Shown one piece after another: positions 46,924 to 60,082 of a stretch of 64,000 bases of DNA. The notes beneath the pieces were generated by a model, which was given only the letters and a program-made list of their open reading frames with translations, was not told the DNA's origin and ran no database searches. Each line of letters begins with the position of its first letter. The stretch's first letter is position 1. Source of the stretch: Elephas maximus indicus (lineage: Eukaryota > Chordata > Mammalia > Proboscidea > Elephantidae); contig NC_064837.1 in the NCBI RefSeq assembly GCF_024166365.1, positions 76,813,553 through 76,877,552 on the forward strand. The letters are read 5' to 3'. The position numbers and the translations under genes are program-made.

Positions 46924-47085
46924 TAAAAAAAAAAACATTGCCAAGGAGTCAATTCTGACTCATAGCAACCCTACAGGACAGAGTAGAACCGCCCCATAGG
47001 GTTTTCAGTGAACACCTGGTAGTTTTAAACTGCCGGTCTTTTGGTTAGCAGGCCTAGCTCTTAACCACTACACCTCCAGGGTTTT
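46924..47085 (-). mobile_element. AfroSINE-type SINE in old L1
   Basis: Reverse copy with an A-run tail and 'cttaaccactacacctccag' at the head. Confidence 0.9.
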
Positions 47086-47117
47086 TAGAAAACCGAAATA
47101 ATAAAATATTGTGGTAG

Positions 47118-47860
47118 CATCCAAACTACCTGAGGGACCGAATTGCTAGGCTGAGGGCTGTGGGGACCAGGGTCTCAGGGAACATCTGGCCCAATAGGCA
47201 TAACATAGTTTATAAAGAAAATGTTCTACATTGTACTTTGGTGAGTAGCGTCTGAGGGCTTAAAACCTGTGAGCGACATTCTAAGATACTCCACTGGTCT
47301 CACGCCTACAGGAGTAAGGAAGAATGAAGAAAACTAAAGACACAAGAGAAAGATTAGTCCAAAGACTAATGGACCACACCTACCACGGCCTCCGTACAGA
47401 CTGAGCCCAGTATAACTACACGGTGCCCGGCTACCACCACTGACTATTCTGACAGGGATCACAATACAGGGTCCCGGACGGAGCTGGAGAAAAATGTAGA
47501 GCAAGATTCTAACTCAAAAAGAAAGACCAGACTTGCTGGCCTGACAGAGACTGCAGAAACCCTGAGAGTATGGCCCCCAAACACCCTTTCAGCTTAATAA
47601 TGAGGTCACTCCTGAGGTTCACCCTTCTGCCAAAGATTGAGCAGGCCTGTGGAACAAAACAAGACTAAAGAGGGGCACCAGCCCTGGGGCAGGGACTGGA
47701 AGGCAGGAGGGAAAAGGAAAGCTGGTATTAGGGTTGAGAAGGGAGAGTGTTGACATGTCGTGGGGTTGTTAACCAATGTCATAGAACAATGTGCATACTG
47801 TTTGATGAGAAACTAGTTTGTTCTGTAAACTTTCGATTTAAAGTTCAAGAAAAATAAATA
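47118..47860 (+). mobile_element. 5'-truncated young L1, 3' UTR only
   Basis: 743 bp of the lineage-specific 3' UTR with a perfect 15-bp TSD AAAATATTGTGGTAG (47103-47117 and 47861-47875). It sits inside old L1 ORF2 text. Confidence 0.96.
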
Positions 47861-48545
47861 AAAATATTGTGGTAGAATGCATGAATAGACTGAAAAAAAG
47901 AATAGAATGTCCAGAAAAAGACTCAAACACATGGCAATTTGGTACATGGTAAAGTTGGTGTCTTAAGTTGGTGGGAAAAAGGTGGATTTTTCAATAAAAT
48001 AATGTTGGGACACCTGCATAGCCATTTGAAACAAAAATTAGATCCAGAACTCACATCATACACCAGGACACATTCTAAATGGGCCAAAGATTTAAAAACG
48101 TGTTAACGATGAACTCATCACAAGTACCAGAAGAAACTTTGAATAAATTCCTTCATACCATCAGACAGGGAAAGTCTTTCTAAATCCAGATGTATTTCCA
48201 GCTACAGAAAATGGAAATGTGTTTGTACTTCACATGACAGCAAAGGACTAATCTCCCCAATATAGAAAGAGCTCTTGGAATTTGATAAGAAAAAGACCAA
48301 AGGATGAACAATTGGTTCACAGAAATACAACTATAAGTGCTCCTTAAATATATGAGAATTGCTAATTAAAGCTACCCAGAGATGCCCTTATCCATTGTGG
48401 AAATGGGAAAGAGATCGCCAAAATCCAAACGTTTGATAAATGTAGCTGGTGAAGCTTAAGAAATGAGGCCCTCTCAGGTATTGCTGGTGGAACTACAAGT
48501 TGGTATAAACCTTATAGGAAGTAACTTGGTGACATCTATTAAAAT

Positions 48546-48786
48546 TAAGGTCCCTGGATGACCCAAACAGTTAATGCTTGTTAGGTAACTGAAAAGTTAG
48601 CAGGTTGAACCCACTTAACAGCTCTACAGAAGAAAGGCATGGCAAACAGCTTCCATAAAGATTACAGCCAATAAGAATTACAGCCAAGAAAACCTTATAG
48701 AGCTTTTCAACTCTGTAACACATGGGTCTTCATGAGTCAGAATTAACACAAAGGCACATCACACACACACACACACATACACACGT
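48546..48786 (+). mobile_element. AfroSINE-type SINE with (CA)n tail
   Basis: Diverged direct copy with a short internal duplication of 'attacagcca' around 48660-48685. It ends in a CA microsatellite (48757-48784). Flanking 'ttaaaat' on both sides is a possible short TSD. Confidence 0.82.
48757..48784 (+). repeat. (CA)n microsatellite
   Basis: About twelve CA dinucleotides with one interruption, grown from the SINE tail. Confidence 0.95.
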
Positions 48787-48789
48787 TAA

Positions 48790-50052
48790 AATAAAAGATC
48801 ATTGAATGAATGGATAAGCAAAATGTGGTCCATACATACAATGGGATGCTACTCAGCCAGTAAGAGAAATAAAGTCTTGATACATGCTACAATATGGATG
48901 GAGCTTGAGGACATTATGCCGAGTGAAATAAGTCAAGCACAAAAAGACAAATATTGTATGACCCCACTTACATAAAAAGACAGAACAGGCAACTGTATAG
49001 AGATCAAAGTTTATTAGTGGTTACCAGGGGTGGGAGGGAGGGAGTAAGAGGGTGTTAGTGCTTATGGACTATTGAGTTTCTCTTTACCATAATGGAAAAA
49101 CTGCATAGAATAAGGGTAGGTTTACATAGTTGATTAATGTAATTACTGTCAATAAATTGTACACCTATAAAAAGGTGAATTGGAAAAAGTTGTGTGATAT
49201 ATACATGACTACAAAAAAAAAAAGAGTGGCTGCTGAGGCTGCTTATGTACAACCAAACACCTTATGGGATTTAGTTTATTGGTCTGGAGGTTTAGGGTCA
49301 TGGTTTCATGGGACATCCCAGTTATTTTGCCTAGTATCATTTTTACTAGTTCCGTTCTAACTTCTAGTTTGTTGCATAATTCCTGCACCATAAAAGCTTG
49401 CAAGCAGCGATCCAAGGCACAAGTCTATTCACCTGGAGCAACAGAGGAAGGAGGAGAGTCAGAAACTGAAGGAGGATTTATAATGTGTGGCTAACTGCCT
49501 CTATGAACAACTGCCTCCTTCGCCCTAAGAACAGAAGAACGGGACCATGCCTGGCTACCATTATTGATCATTTTGATCAAAAATTCCATGGAAGAATTCT
49601 GATCAGAAGGGGAAAAATGCAGAACAGAATTTCAAATTCTCATGGAATCCAAAATTTCTGAAGCCATGGAGGCTGGAGGAACTCTCAAAACTATTTCCCT
49701 GCCATAGTCTTTGAACCTCAAACCAAAAATATTCCCTGAAGTCTTCTTAAAACCAAACAATAGCTTAGCTTAACTCTTAAAGAATGTCTGCCTTGAGCAT
49801 TGTGCTCTTTTAAGGTCTATGTGGGATCAAACTGACAACAGCAGCTCCAAAGACTAGATAGAAAACTTAGGGGGCAGTGAGTTTATGTTAATTGTGGAGG
49901 AACAACTCAGAAAAGGAGGGTGAGAATGGTTACACAACTTGAAGAATGCAATTAATGTCACTGAATTATACGTGTAGGAACTGCTGAATTGATGTATGTT
50001 TTTGCCGTGTATATTCTCAACAACAACAAAAATAAAATAACTTTTTTCAAAA
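48790..50052 (+). mobile_element. 5'-truncated L1 with older-type 3' UTR
   Basis: From the ORF2 end ('gggatgctactcagccagta') through a G-rich tract ('ggggtgggagggagggag') and the 3' UTR to 'attctcaacaacaacaaaaa'. Same subfamily as 31195-33462 and 42090-43595. Confidence 0.9.
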
Positions 50053-50752
50053 AATTAAAAACCACTTACCCTGTGATCCAGTAATCCTACTTCTGGAAAT
50101 TTATCATGTTGATACACGGTATGAACAAGTTTAGTTATTGCAATATTTTTGTCATAGCAAAAGATTGGAAGTGAAGCAAGGACTCATCAATAAGAATTGG
50201 CTAGATTATGATACAGCCACATAATAAAATACTATCCATGTAAACAAAAAGAATGAATATGCTATGTCCTGTTATTGAAAATCTGCAGAATGTAGTTGTA
50301 AATTAAAAGCAAGGCGCAAGACAGTAATGAATGCAACTGAGTATGCCACAGTATGCTTCCTTTTGTGAAAGAAAGGAGGAAAATAAGACTATATATCCGT
50401 ATTTGTTTGTATGCATAAAAACTCCAGAAGGTAAAAAATAAATAAAAACCTGATTATCTGTGGTGGGGACAAGGGATGGATGGGCAGGGATAGGAATGAA
50501 AGTTCTCACTGTACCTTTTATATTGGTTTGATTTTTGAACCATATGAATGTATTACCTATTCAAAAATAATGAAATTAATAACTATAAGTTAAGTGTTTT
50601 TAAAGAAGATCGAGCCTCAATCTGCACAACCATGCGTTATACCACCTTGAATCTGTTCTCTTCATTGTTCTCTTGTACATTGAACTCATTGCCACACCTT
50701 TCATCCAGGTTTCCCCAAGCCATCTGAATAATGGTAAGCACACTTGTAGCTA

Positions 50753-50950
50753 AGGAGCCCTGGTGATGCAATGGTTAAGTGCTTGGCTGCTAACTGAAAG
50801 GCCAGCAGTTCAACTTCACTATCTACTTGTGGAAGAAAAGACCGACGATCCTTTCCCATAAAGATTTCAGCCTTGGAAACCCTATGGGGCAGTTCTACTC
50901 TGTCCTACTGGGTCTCTATGAGTCAGAATCCACTCTATGACACAAAAAAA
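50753..50950 (+). mobile_element. AfroSINE-type SINE
   Basis: Direct full copy: head 'ggagccctggtgatgcaatg', body 'ccctatggggcagttctact', tail 'tatgagtcagaatccactc'. Weak TSD (8 of 11) around CACTTGTAGCT. Confidence 0.92.
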
Positions 50951-51184
50951 CAACATGCTTGTAACTGTGCTTGGGAATTCATTTCTCTATGATCACTTTC
51001 TCAGGCTCAAAGTCCAGGCTGTGGACTTCAAAGGAAAACAACTAAAATGCACCCAAATTAAATTCTTCCCTCTGATATATATTCCCATTGTGCTCCTCTT
51101 CTCCTTCATAGCATTCATCACTCATAATGACTATGTTTACTGCTCAGAAAAATCATCACTTCTTATCACCGTCATACTTATTCC
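50951..51184. other. Unassigned sequence
   Basis: Pyrimidine-rich in places; no feature called. A hydrophobic 92-codon frame here is not supported as a gene. Confidence 0.4.
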
Positions 51185-52407
51185 TTTCCTTATACTTATT
51201 CAGTCTCTATGCTGAGCAAATAATCTGAGAAGCTTGACTACGTGAAGAAGAATACATCAGGATTGGAGGAAGACTCATTAACAACCCGTATTATGCAAAT
51301 GACACAGCCTGTCTTGCTGAAAGTAAGGAGGGCTTGAGGCATTTACTGATGAAGATCAAAGACTACAGGCTTCAGTATGGATTATACCTCAACATGAAAA
51401 AAAAAATCCTCACAACTGGACCAATAAGCAATATTATGATAAACAGAGAAAGTATCGGAGTTGTTAAGGATTTCATTTTACTTGGATCCACAATCAATGC
51501 ACATGGAAGCAAGCAGCAGTCAAGAAATCAAATAAGAGGGGCAGAGCCAACATGGCACTATAGACAGAAGCACCATGCTGTCCCTCCACAACAAAGACCC
51601 CAAAACCTAAGTAAAACAGAGACAAATGTCAATCCTGGAACTCTAAGCATCAAATTAAGGGATAAAGAACTCAACCAAGCACCGAATAGAATAAGAAACT
51701 GACAGAGAACAGAGAGGGAGGAGAGCTGTGGAGTGGAGGTCCTCTATCAGCTAACACACCACAAATTCTCCATGTTGGACCCCTCAGCCACCAAGAACAG
51801 TGGACAGGGAGCTTTCTGGCAGCCCCCGATCACTCAGTCAGGGAGAAGGCAGCTCCTTGCCACTTGAATTTGCCCCGCCCACACCAACCAGCTCCTTCGG
51901 TGACATTTTTGTTCCTTTTTTTGGCTTCTTTTGGTTTCTTCTTGCTGTCTCATCTCCTCCCTTTCCTTTATCTTGGCCAAGAGTAGGCTCCCTCACTAAC
52001 TTTTTATTTTTTGGCTTCTGTTTCTCTCTCCCCTTTCTCTTCTTTCCCACACCCACTTAGCTGCACACATCACACTTCCCACCTCCCTCCTGCCTATCTG
52101 CACCATATGTATCACACCACTGAGCAGCACAGGCATGGTCTACCAGAACTTGCCCTGCACTGACCCCCTGGCTGTGCCCTATCAGTCCCAATACATACCA
52201 CAAATGACCCATCCCATCCCATCTCCCTCCGCTGAACCTGCTCTGTTGCACCATAGCTGAGCAACTGGCCCTGCCCATTGGACAAGATGAGCCAATAACA
52301 AAGAATGCCCAGCCTGTCTGCTCAGACATAACCACAAATAAAACAAAAAGCAGGATGAAACAAACAACTCTACAATCAATCAATAAATAAAATAATTACT
52401 GAATGTC

Positions 52408-53370
52408 ATGAAGACAGCAGACAATATCAAAACATATATTTTAAAAAAACAGGACAGAATGGTTCCAGCGGGCATCCAAAATGAAATACCAGATGACCTT
52501 CCTACTGGAGAAAAGGCACTGGAACTACCTGATAGGGAATTCAAATCTCTACTATTCAGGGCTATCCAAGAGATGAAGGAAAAAACAGGCAAAAATGAGG
52601 AAAAAATAGACAAAATCATGGAAAGACAGGCAAAACAACAAAAAAATTCAGGAAAACAATACAGGAACAAAATGTCAAAATAAGCGCAAAACTAGAAATC
52701 ATACAAACACAGCAATTAGAAATCCAAAAGACAAACAACAAGATTTCATAAATGGACAGCGTCATAGAAGGTTTGAGGAACAAGTTTGAAACAATGGAAG
52801 CCAGGATCAGCAAAATTGAAAACAAATCCTTGGATACCACTTTGAGGAAAAATCAAAGGAAAGAATGCAGAAAAATGAAGAAACCCTGAGAACAACATGG
52901 GGTACAATCAAAAGCAAAAATTTGCAAGTGATTGGAGTTCCAGAACAGGGGGAGAAAACGGAAAACACAGAGAGGGTCATTGAAGAATCGCTGACAGAAA
53001 ACTTCCCTAATATCATGAAAGATGAAAAGCTGACCATCCAAGAAGCTCACTGAATCCCATATAGGATAGACCCCAAGAGAAAACTATCACGGCATATCAT
53101 AATCACATTCACTAAAACCAAAGATAAAGAAAGAATCCTGAAAGCAGCTCAAGAAAAACTAAAATTCAAATTCAGAAGGGAAACAATAAGGCTGAGCTCT
53201 GATTACTTGGCAGAAATCACGCAGGCAAGAAGGCAATGGGATGACATATGTAAAACCTTAAAAGAAAAAAATGGCCAACTAAGAACGATACATCCTGCAA
53301 AACTCTCACTCAAATATGATGGTAAAGTTAGGACATTTCGGATAAACAGAAATTAAGGGACTATTTAAAA
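52408..53370 (+). pseudogene. L1 ORF1 remnant
   Basis: Codes in broken frames for the L1 RNA-binding chaperone. An N-terminal part is rich in Glu/Lys heptads (52408-52683, coiled-coil-like). After a frameshift and stops comes the RRM-like core, with 'KSKNLQVIGVPEQGEKTENT' in 52865-53053. The stop at 52681-52683 and later shifts separate the parts. Not functional. Confidence 0.85.
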
Positions 53371-55675
53371 ACTGTACCACACTTTCAGGAATTATTAAAG
53401 TGAGTCCTTCAGTTAGAGAACAAACAACATCAAGCAACAGCATGAATCAAGGATACAAGACCACATCAGCCAGATATCAACCTAGGTAATGAAGTTTCAA
53501 GGATAAAACAAAACTAAAACATTTACAACAGGGAGCCAGAGAGCTTAATCCGTAATGACAACAACGTCAAAACAATAAAAGAGAGAATAAACGGTGTAGG
53601 TATAGAGCTTTCAAGTGGAGAGGAAGGAAAGGTGATACCAAATAATAAAAGATTCGTTCAAACATAGGAAGATAAGGGTAAATTTCAAGGTAACAACAAA
53701 AAAAAAGTTAACCAACCTACTCATCAAAATAAAGAAGAAAAAAACAAAGTCTCAGTAAAAACAAAATCTACGAAAACAAAAGAAATGAAAAAAAATCCAC
53801 CAGCAAAAGAAATTCAGCACAGGAGAGTAAGAGGAACAAAGGAATGTCTGCACCACACACACGCAAAAGCACTAAAATGACAACAATAAACTCACACCAA
53901 TCAATATTTACACTGAACATAAATGGCCTAAATGCACCCATAAACAGTGAGTGACAGGATGGATAACAAAACAGGACCCATCAGTGCACTGTCTACAAGA
54001 GACACACCTTAGAAACAAAGACATAAATTTATTAAAAACCAAAAGATGAAAAAAATATATCAAGCAAACAGCTACCAAAAAAGAGCAGGAGTGGCAATAC
54101 TAATCTCAGATAAAATAAACTTTAAGACAAAGAAGGGCATTATACAATGATTAAAGGGGGCAATCCTTCACGAAGACACAGCCATAATAAATGTCTGTGC
54201 ACCCAATGAAAGGGCTCTGAAATACATAAAACAAACTCTAACAGCACTGAAAAGAGAAACTGACAGTTGCACAGTAATATCAGGAGACTTCAACACATCA
54301 CTCTCAGTAAAGGACAGAACATCTGGAAAGAAACTCAGCAAACATACAGAAGGTCTAAAGGCCACAATCAGCCAACCTGACCTCATAGTCATATATAGAA
54401 CACTCCTCCCAACAGGTGCAAAGCACACATTCTTTTCCAATGCACATGGAATGTTCTCCAGAATAGACATCTTAGGCCACAAGGCAACCCTCAATAAAAT
54501 CCAAAACACTGAATAATAAAAAGTATCTTCTCTGATCACAACACCATCAAAGCAGAAATTAACAACAGGGAGAGCAAGGAAAAAAAAAAATCAAACACAT
54601 GGAAACTGAATAACACTCTGCTTAAAAACCACTGGGTAACAGAAGAAATCAAAGGTGGAATAAAAAATTCCTCGAATCAAACGAGAATGAAAACACATCA
54701 TACCAAAACCTTCGGGACACAGCAAAGACAGTCCTCAGAGGGCAATTTATAGCAATAGATGCACACTTCAAAAAAGAAGAAAGGGACAGAATCAAAACAT
54801 TAGCTTCACAACTCAAACAAACAGAAAGAGAACAGCAAAAGAAGCCCACAGCCACCAGAAGAAAGGGAATAATAAAGATCAGAGCAGAAATAAATGAAAT
54901 TAAGAATAGAGGAAAAACAGAAAAAATCAATAAGACCAAGAGTTGGTTCTTTGAGAGGATCAACAAAATTCACAAACCATTGGCCACACTGGTAAAAGAA
55001 CAACAGGAGAGGTTGCAAATAATCCAAATAAGAAATGAAATGGAGGACATTACAACAGACCCAACTGATATAAAAAAGATCATAACAGAGTACTATGAAA
55101 AACTATACTCCAACAAATTTGAAACCCTACCCAAACTAACACAAACTGAAGTTGAAAGTCTGAACAGACCCATAACAAGAGAAGAGATTGAAAAGGTAAT
55201 AATAATAAAAAAAAACTCCCAACACGAAAAAAAAGCCCTGGCCCAGATTGCTTCACTGGAGAATTCTACCAAACATTCAGAGAAGAGCTTGCAGCCGTAC
55301 TACTCAGATTTCAGAACATAGAAAAGGAAGGGATACTTCCAAATTCATTCTGTAAAGCCAGCATAATCCTGACACTAAAACCAGGCAAAGACACCACAAA
55401 AAAAGAAAATTACATATCAATATCTCTCATGAATATAGATGCAAAAATTCTCAACAAAATTCTAGCAGGTAGAATCAAGCATCATATCAAAAAAATAATA
55501 TGCCACAACCAAGTGGGATTTATATCAGGTGTACAACGATGGTTCAGCATTAGAAAATTAGTCAACTTAAACCACCACATAAATAAAAGAATCATGTGAT
55601 CATCTCAGTCAAAGCAGGAAAGACACTCAGCAAAGTCCAACACCCAATCCTAATAAAAACTCTCAATAAAATAGG

Positions 55676-58600
55676 TTGTTTTTGTTGTTAGGTGCTGTCC
55701 AGTCGCTTCCGACTCATAGCGACCCTATGCACAAAAACAAAACACTGCCCGGTCCTGCGCCATCCTTACAATCGTTGTTACGCTTGAGCTCATTGTTGCA
55801 GGCACTGTGTCAATCCACCTTGTTGAGGGTCTTACTCTTTTCCACTGACCCTGTACTTTGCCAAGCATGATGTCCTTCTCCAGGGACTGATCCCTCCTGA
55901 CAACATGCCCGAAGTATATAAGACACAGCCTCGCCATCCTTGCTTCTAAGGAGCATTCTGGTTGTACTTCTAAGACGGATTTGTTCGTTCTTTTGGCGAT
56001 CCATGGTATATTCAATATTCTTCACCAACACCACAATTAAAAGGCATCAATTCTTCCTTGGTCTTCCTTATTTCACATACTTGTAATGTGATTGAAAATA
56101 CCATGGCTTAAGTCAGGTACACCTTAGTCCTCAAGATGACATCTTTGCTCTTCAACACTTTAAAGAGGTCCTTTGCAGCAGATTTACCCAATGCAATGCG
56201 CCTTTTGATTTCTTAACTGCTGCTTCCATAGCTGTTGATTGTGGATCCAAGTAAAATGAAATCCTTGACAGCTTCAATCTTTTCTCCATTTATCATGATG
56301 TTCCTCATTGGTCCAGTTGTGAGGATTTTAGTTTTTTTATGTTGAGGTGCAATCCATACTGAAGGCTGTGGTCTTTGATCTTCATTAGTAAGTGCTTCAA
56401 GTCCTCTTCACTTTCAGCAAGCAAGGTTGTGTCATCCGCATAATGCAGGTTGCTAATGAGTCTTCCCCCAATCCTGATGCCCCATTCTTCTTCTTATAGT
56501 CCAGCTTCTGGTATTATATGCTCAGCATACAGATTGAATAGGTATGGTGAAAGAATACAATCCTGACACACACCTTTCCTGACTTTAAACCAATCAGTAT
56601 CCCCTTTTTCTATCCAAACAACTGCATCTTGATCTGCGTTAAGGTTCCTCATGAGCACAATTAAGTGTTCTGGAATTCCCATTCTTCGCAATGTTGTCCA
56701 TGATTTGTTATGATCCACACAGTCGGATGCCTTTGCATAGTCAATAAAACACAGGTAAACATCCTTCTGGTATTCTCTGCTTTCAGCCAGGATCCATCTG
56801 ACATCAGCAGTGATATCCCTGGTTCCACATCCTCTTCTGAAACCGGCCTGAATTTCTGGCAGTTCCCTGTCGATATACTGCTGCAGCCATTTTTGAATGA
56901 TCTTCAGCAAAATTTTGCTTGCGCGTGATATTAATGATGTTGTTCTATAATTTCCACATTCAGTTGGATCACCTTTCTTGGGAATAGGCATAAATATGGA
57001 TCTCTTCCAGTCAGTTGGCCAGGAAGCTGTCTTCCATATTTCTTGGCATAGATGAGTAAGCACCTCCAGTGCTGCATCTGTTTGTTGCAACATCTCAATT
57101 GATATTCCTTCAATTCCTGGAGCCTTGTTTTTTGCCAATGCCTTCAGAGCAGCTTGGGCTTCGTCCTTCAGTACCGTTGGTTCCTGATCATATACTACCT
57201 CTTGACATGGTTGAACATCAACTTATTCGTTTTTGTATAAAGACTCTGTGTAATCCTTCCATCTTCTTTTGATGCTTCCTGCATCGTTTAATATTTTCCC
57301 CATGGAATCCTTCACTATTGCAACTCGAGGCTTGAATTTTTTCTTCTGTTCTTTCAGCTTGAGAAATACCTAGCGTTTTCTTCCCTTTTGGTTTTCCATC
57401 TCCAGCTCTTTGCACATGTCATTATAATACTTTACTTTGTCTTCTCGAGGTGTCCTTTGAAATCTTCTGTTCAGTTCTTTTACTTCATCAATTCTTCCTT
57501 TTGCTTTAGCTGCTCAACGTTCGAGAGCAAGTTTCAGTGTCTCCTCTGACATCCATCTTGGTCTTTCCTTTCTTTCCTGTCTTCTCAATGACCTCTTGCT
57601 TTCTTCGTGGATGTTGTCCTTGATATCATTCCACAACTCACCCGTCTTCGGTCACTAGTGTTCAGTGCATCAAATCTATTCTTCAGATGGTCTCTAACTT
57701 CAGGTGGGATATACTCAAGGTCATATTTTGGCTCTTGTGGATTTGTTCTGCTTTTCCTCAGTTTCAGCTTGAACTTGCATATGAGCAATTGATGGTCTAT
57801 TCCATAGTCAGCCCCTGGCCTTGTTCTGACTGATGCTATTGAGCTTTCCCATTGTCTCTTTCCACAGATGCAGTCAATTTAATTTCCATGTGTCCCAATT
57901 GGCGAAGTCCATGTGTATAGTCACCGTTTATGTTGGTGAAAGAAGATATTTGCAATGAAGAAGTCGTTGGTCTTGCAAAATTCTATCATTCGACCTCCAG
58001 CATTGTTTCTATCACCAAGGCCATATTTTCCAACTACTGATCCTTCTTCTTTGTTTCCAATTTTCACATTCCAATTACCAGTAATTATTAATGCATCTTG
58101 ATTGCATGTTCGGTCAATTTCGGACTGCAGCAGCTAATAAAAATATTCTATTTCTTCATCTTCGGCCCTAGTGGTTGGTGGGTAAATTCCAATAATAGTC
58201 GTATTAACTGGCCTTCCTTGTAGGCATATGGATATTATCCTATCACTGACAGCGTTGTACTTCAGGATAGATCTTGAAACATTCTTTTTGGCAATAAACG
58301 TAACACCATTCCTCTTCAACTTGTCATTCCCAGCATAGTAGCCTATATGATTATCCAGTTCAAAATGGTCAATACCAGTGCATTTCAGCTCACTAATGCC
58401 TAGGATATCGATGTTTATGCTTTCCATTTCAGTTTTGATGATTTCCAATTTTCCTGGATTCATATTTCATATATTCCAGGTTCCAATTATTAATGGATGT
58501 TTGCAGCTGTTTCTTCTCATTTTGAGTCATGCCACATCAGCAAATGAAGGTCCCAAAAGCTTTACTCCATCCATATCATTAAGGTCTACTCTACTTTGAG

Positions 58601-58890
58601 GAGGCACCTCTTCCCCAGTCATCTTTTGAGTGCCTTCCAACCTGGGGGGCTCACCTTCCAACACTATTTCAGACAATGTTCCACTGCTATTCATAAGGTT
58701 TTCACTGGCTAACGCTTTTCAGAAGTAGACTACCAGGTCCTTCTTCCTAGTCTGTCTTAGTCTGGAAGCTCAGCTGAAACCTGTCCTCCATGGGTGACCC
58801 TGCTGGTATCTGAATACCAGTGGCATAGCTTCCAGCATCACAGCAACATGCAAGCCCCCACAACACGGCAAACTGATAGATACATGGAGG
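55676..58890 (-). mobile_element. Full-length RTE-clade LINE inside L1
   Basis: 3215 bp inverted relative to the host L1. Read on the minus strand it begins 'cctccatgtatctatcagtt', includes endonuclease then reverse transcriptase, and ends in '(aac)n'-like 'cctaacaacaaaaacaa'. Perfect 11-bp TSD AATAAAATAGG at 55665-55675 and 58891-58901. Best-preserved RTE copy in the window. Confidence 0.96.
55725..58470 (-). pseudogene. RTE endonuclease-RT ORF, broken
   Basis: One original ORF, now in pieces. The endonuclease N-terminal piece is at 58134-58463 ('IDILGISELKCTG'). The RT piece is at 56494-57138, 214 codons, with 'YLCFIDYAKASDCVDHNKSW' and 'SPYLFNLYAEHI'. A stop ends this frame just before the region encoding the Tyr-Ala-Asp-Asp catalytic motif at ~56440. 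The C-terminal piece is at 55725-56015. A 'Lys-Ala-Ser' in place of the usual Lys-Ala-Phe next to the first catalytic Asp is a further lesion. Inactive. Confidence 0.9.
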
Positions 58891-59050
58891 AATAAAATAG
58901 GTATAGAAGGGAAATTCCTCAAGATAATAAAGGACATCTATGCAAAAACAACAGCCAACATCATTCTTAATGGAGAGAGGCTGAAAACATTCCCCTTGAG
59001 AACAGGAACAAGATAAGGATGCTGTTTGTCACCATTTCCATTTAACATTG

Positions 59051-59208
59051 GAAACCCTGGTGGCGTAGTGGCTAAGTGGCTGCTAATCAAAGGGTCTGCA
59101 GTTTGAATATGCCACGTGCTCCTTTGAAACTCTATGGAGCAGTTCTACTCTGTCCTATAGTGTGGCTGTGAGTTGGAATTGACTCAGTGGCAACAGTTTT
59201 TTTGGTTT
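59051..59208 (+). mobile_element. AfroSINE-type SINE in L1 ORF2
   Basis: Direct copy from 'gaaaccctggtggcgtagtg' to a 'tttttttggttt' tail. TSD ATTTAACATTG / ATTTAACCTTG (59040-59050, 59209-59219), one mismatch. Confidence 0.95.
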
Positions 59209-59331
59209 ATTTAACCTTGTGCTGGAAGTCCTAGCTAGAGCAATCAGGCAAGAAGAAGAAATAAAGGGCATCCAAATTGATAAGGAAGAAGTAAAACTGT
59301 TCCTATTTGCAGATGATATGATACTATACAT

Positions 59332-59352
59332 TGTGGGTTTTTTTTTTTTTTA
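59332..59352 (+). mobile_element. 21-bp SINE-tail-only insertion
   Basis: The insert is TGTGGG followed by a T run, which matches the 3' terminus of the AfroSINE tail. It is bounded by a perfect 14-bp TSD ATGATACTATACAT at 59318-59331 and 59353-59366. It shifts the L1 ORF2 frame. Confidence 0.88.
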
Positions 59353-59571
59353 ATGATACTATACATAGAAAACCCAAAAGACTCCACAAGAAAACTACTG
59401 GAACTAATAGACAGACTCTGCAGAGGAGCAGGACATAAAACAAGCACTCAAAAATCAGTTGGATTCCTATACACCAAAAAAGAGAACAATGAAAAGGAAA
59501 TTAGGAAAACAATACCATTCATAAAACCCTTTAAAAAAAAAAAAAAAGACTTAGGAATAAACCTAACCAGG

Positions 59572-60082
59572 TGTCATGGATTGAATTGTGTCCCCAAAAA
59601 ATATGTGTCAACTTGATTAGGCCATGATTCCCAGTATTGTGTGGTTGTCCTCCATTTTGTGATTGTAATTTTATGTTAAAGAGGATTAGGGTGGGATTAT
59701 AACACCCTTACTAAAGTCACATCCCTGATTCATTACAAAGGGAGTTTCCCTGGAGTGTGGTCTGGACCACCTTTTATCTTTAAAAAAAAGATAAAAGGAA
59801 AAGGAAGCAAGCAGAGAATGGGGACCTCATACCACCAAGAAAGAATTACTAGGAACAGAGCATGTCCTTTGGACCCAGGTTTCCTGCACGGAGAATCTCC
59901 TAGTCCAGGGCAAGATTGATGACAAGGACCTTCCTCCAGAGCTGACAGAGGAAGCCTTGCCCTGGAGCTGATGCCCTGAATTTGAACTTCCAGCCAGCTA
60001 GACTGTAACAGAATAAACTTCTGTTTATTAAAGCCATTCACTTGTGATATTTCTGTTATAGCAGTACTAGATGACTACAACA
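59572..60082 (+). mobile_element. Solo LTR, young MaLR-style family
   Basis: 511 bp from TGTCATGG to ACAACA in L1 ORF2. Perfect TSD CCAGG at 59567-59571 and 60083-60087. Confidence 0.95.

Larger units (their letters stand above)
46805..50600 (+). mobile_element. Old L1M copy broken by four insertions
   Basis: ORF2 text is found in pieces at 46805-46921, 47086-47117, 47876-48544 and 50055-50600. 'gtgacatctattaaaattaa' at 48530 is continued by 'aaaccacttaccctgtgatc' at 50068, as expected for one element. The insertions between are a SINE, an L1 3' UTR, another SINE and an L1 3' end. Highly diverged and inactive. Confidence 0.82.

Noticed and set aside
51800..52383. Overlapping ORFs on both strands, one strongly hydrophobic
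   Set aside because: They lie in the pyrimidine-rich 5' UTR of the L1 and show no protein family features.
54168..54539. 123-codon reverse-strand ORF
   Set aside because: It is antisense to the L1 ORF2 endonuclease region.
56494..57138. 214-codon reverse transcriptase as a host gene
   Set aside because: It is part of an RTE element with target duplications, and the ORF is broken before the catalytic YADD region.
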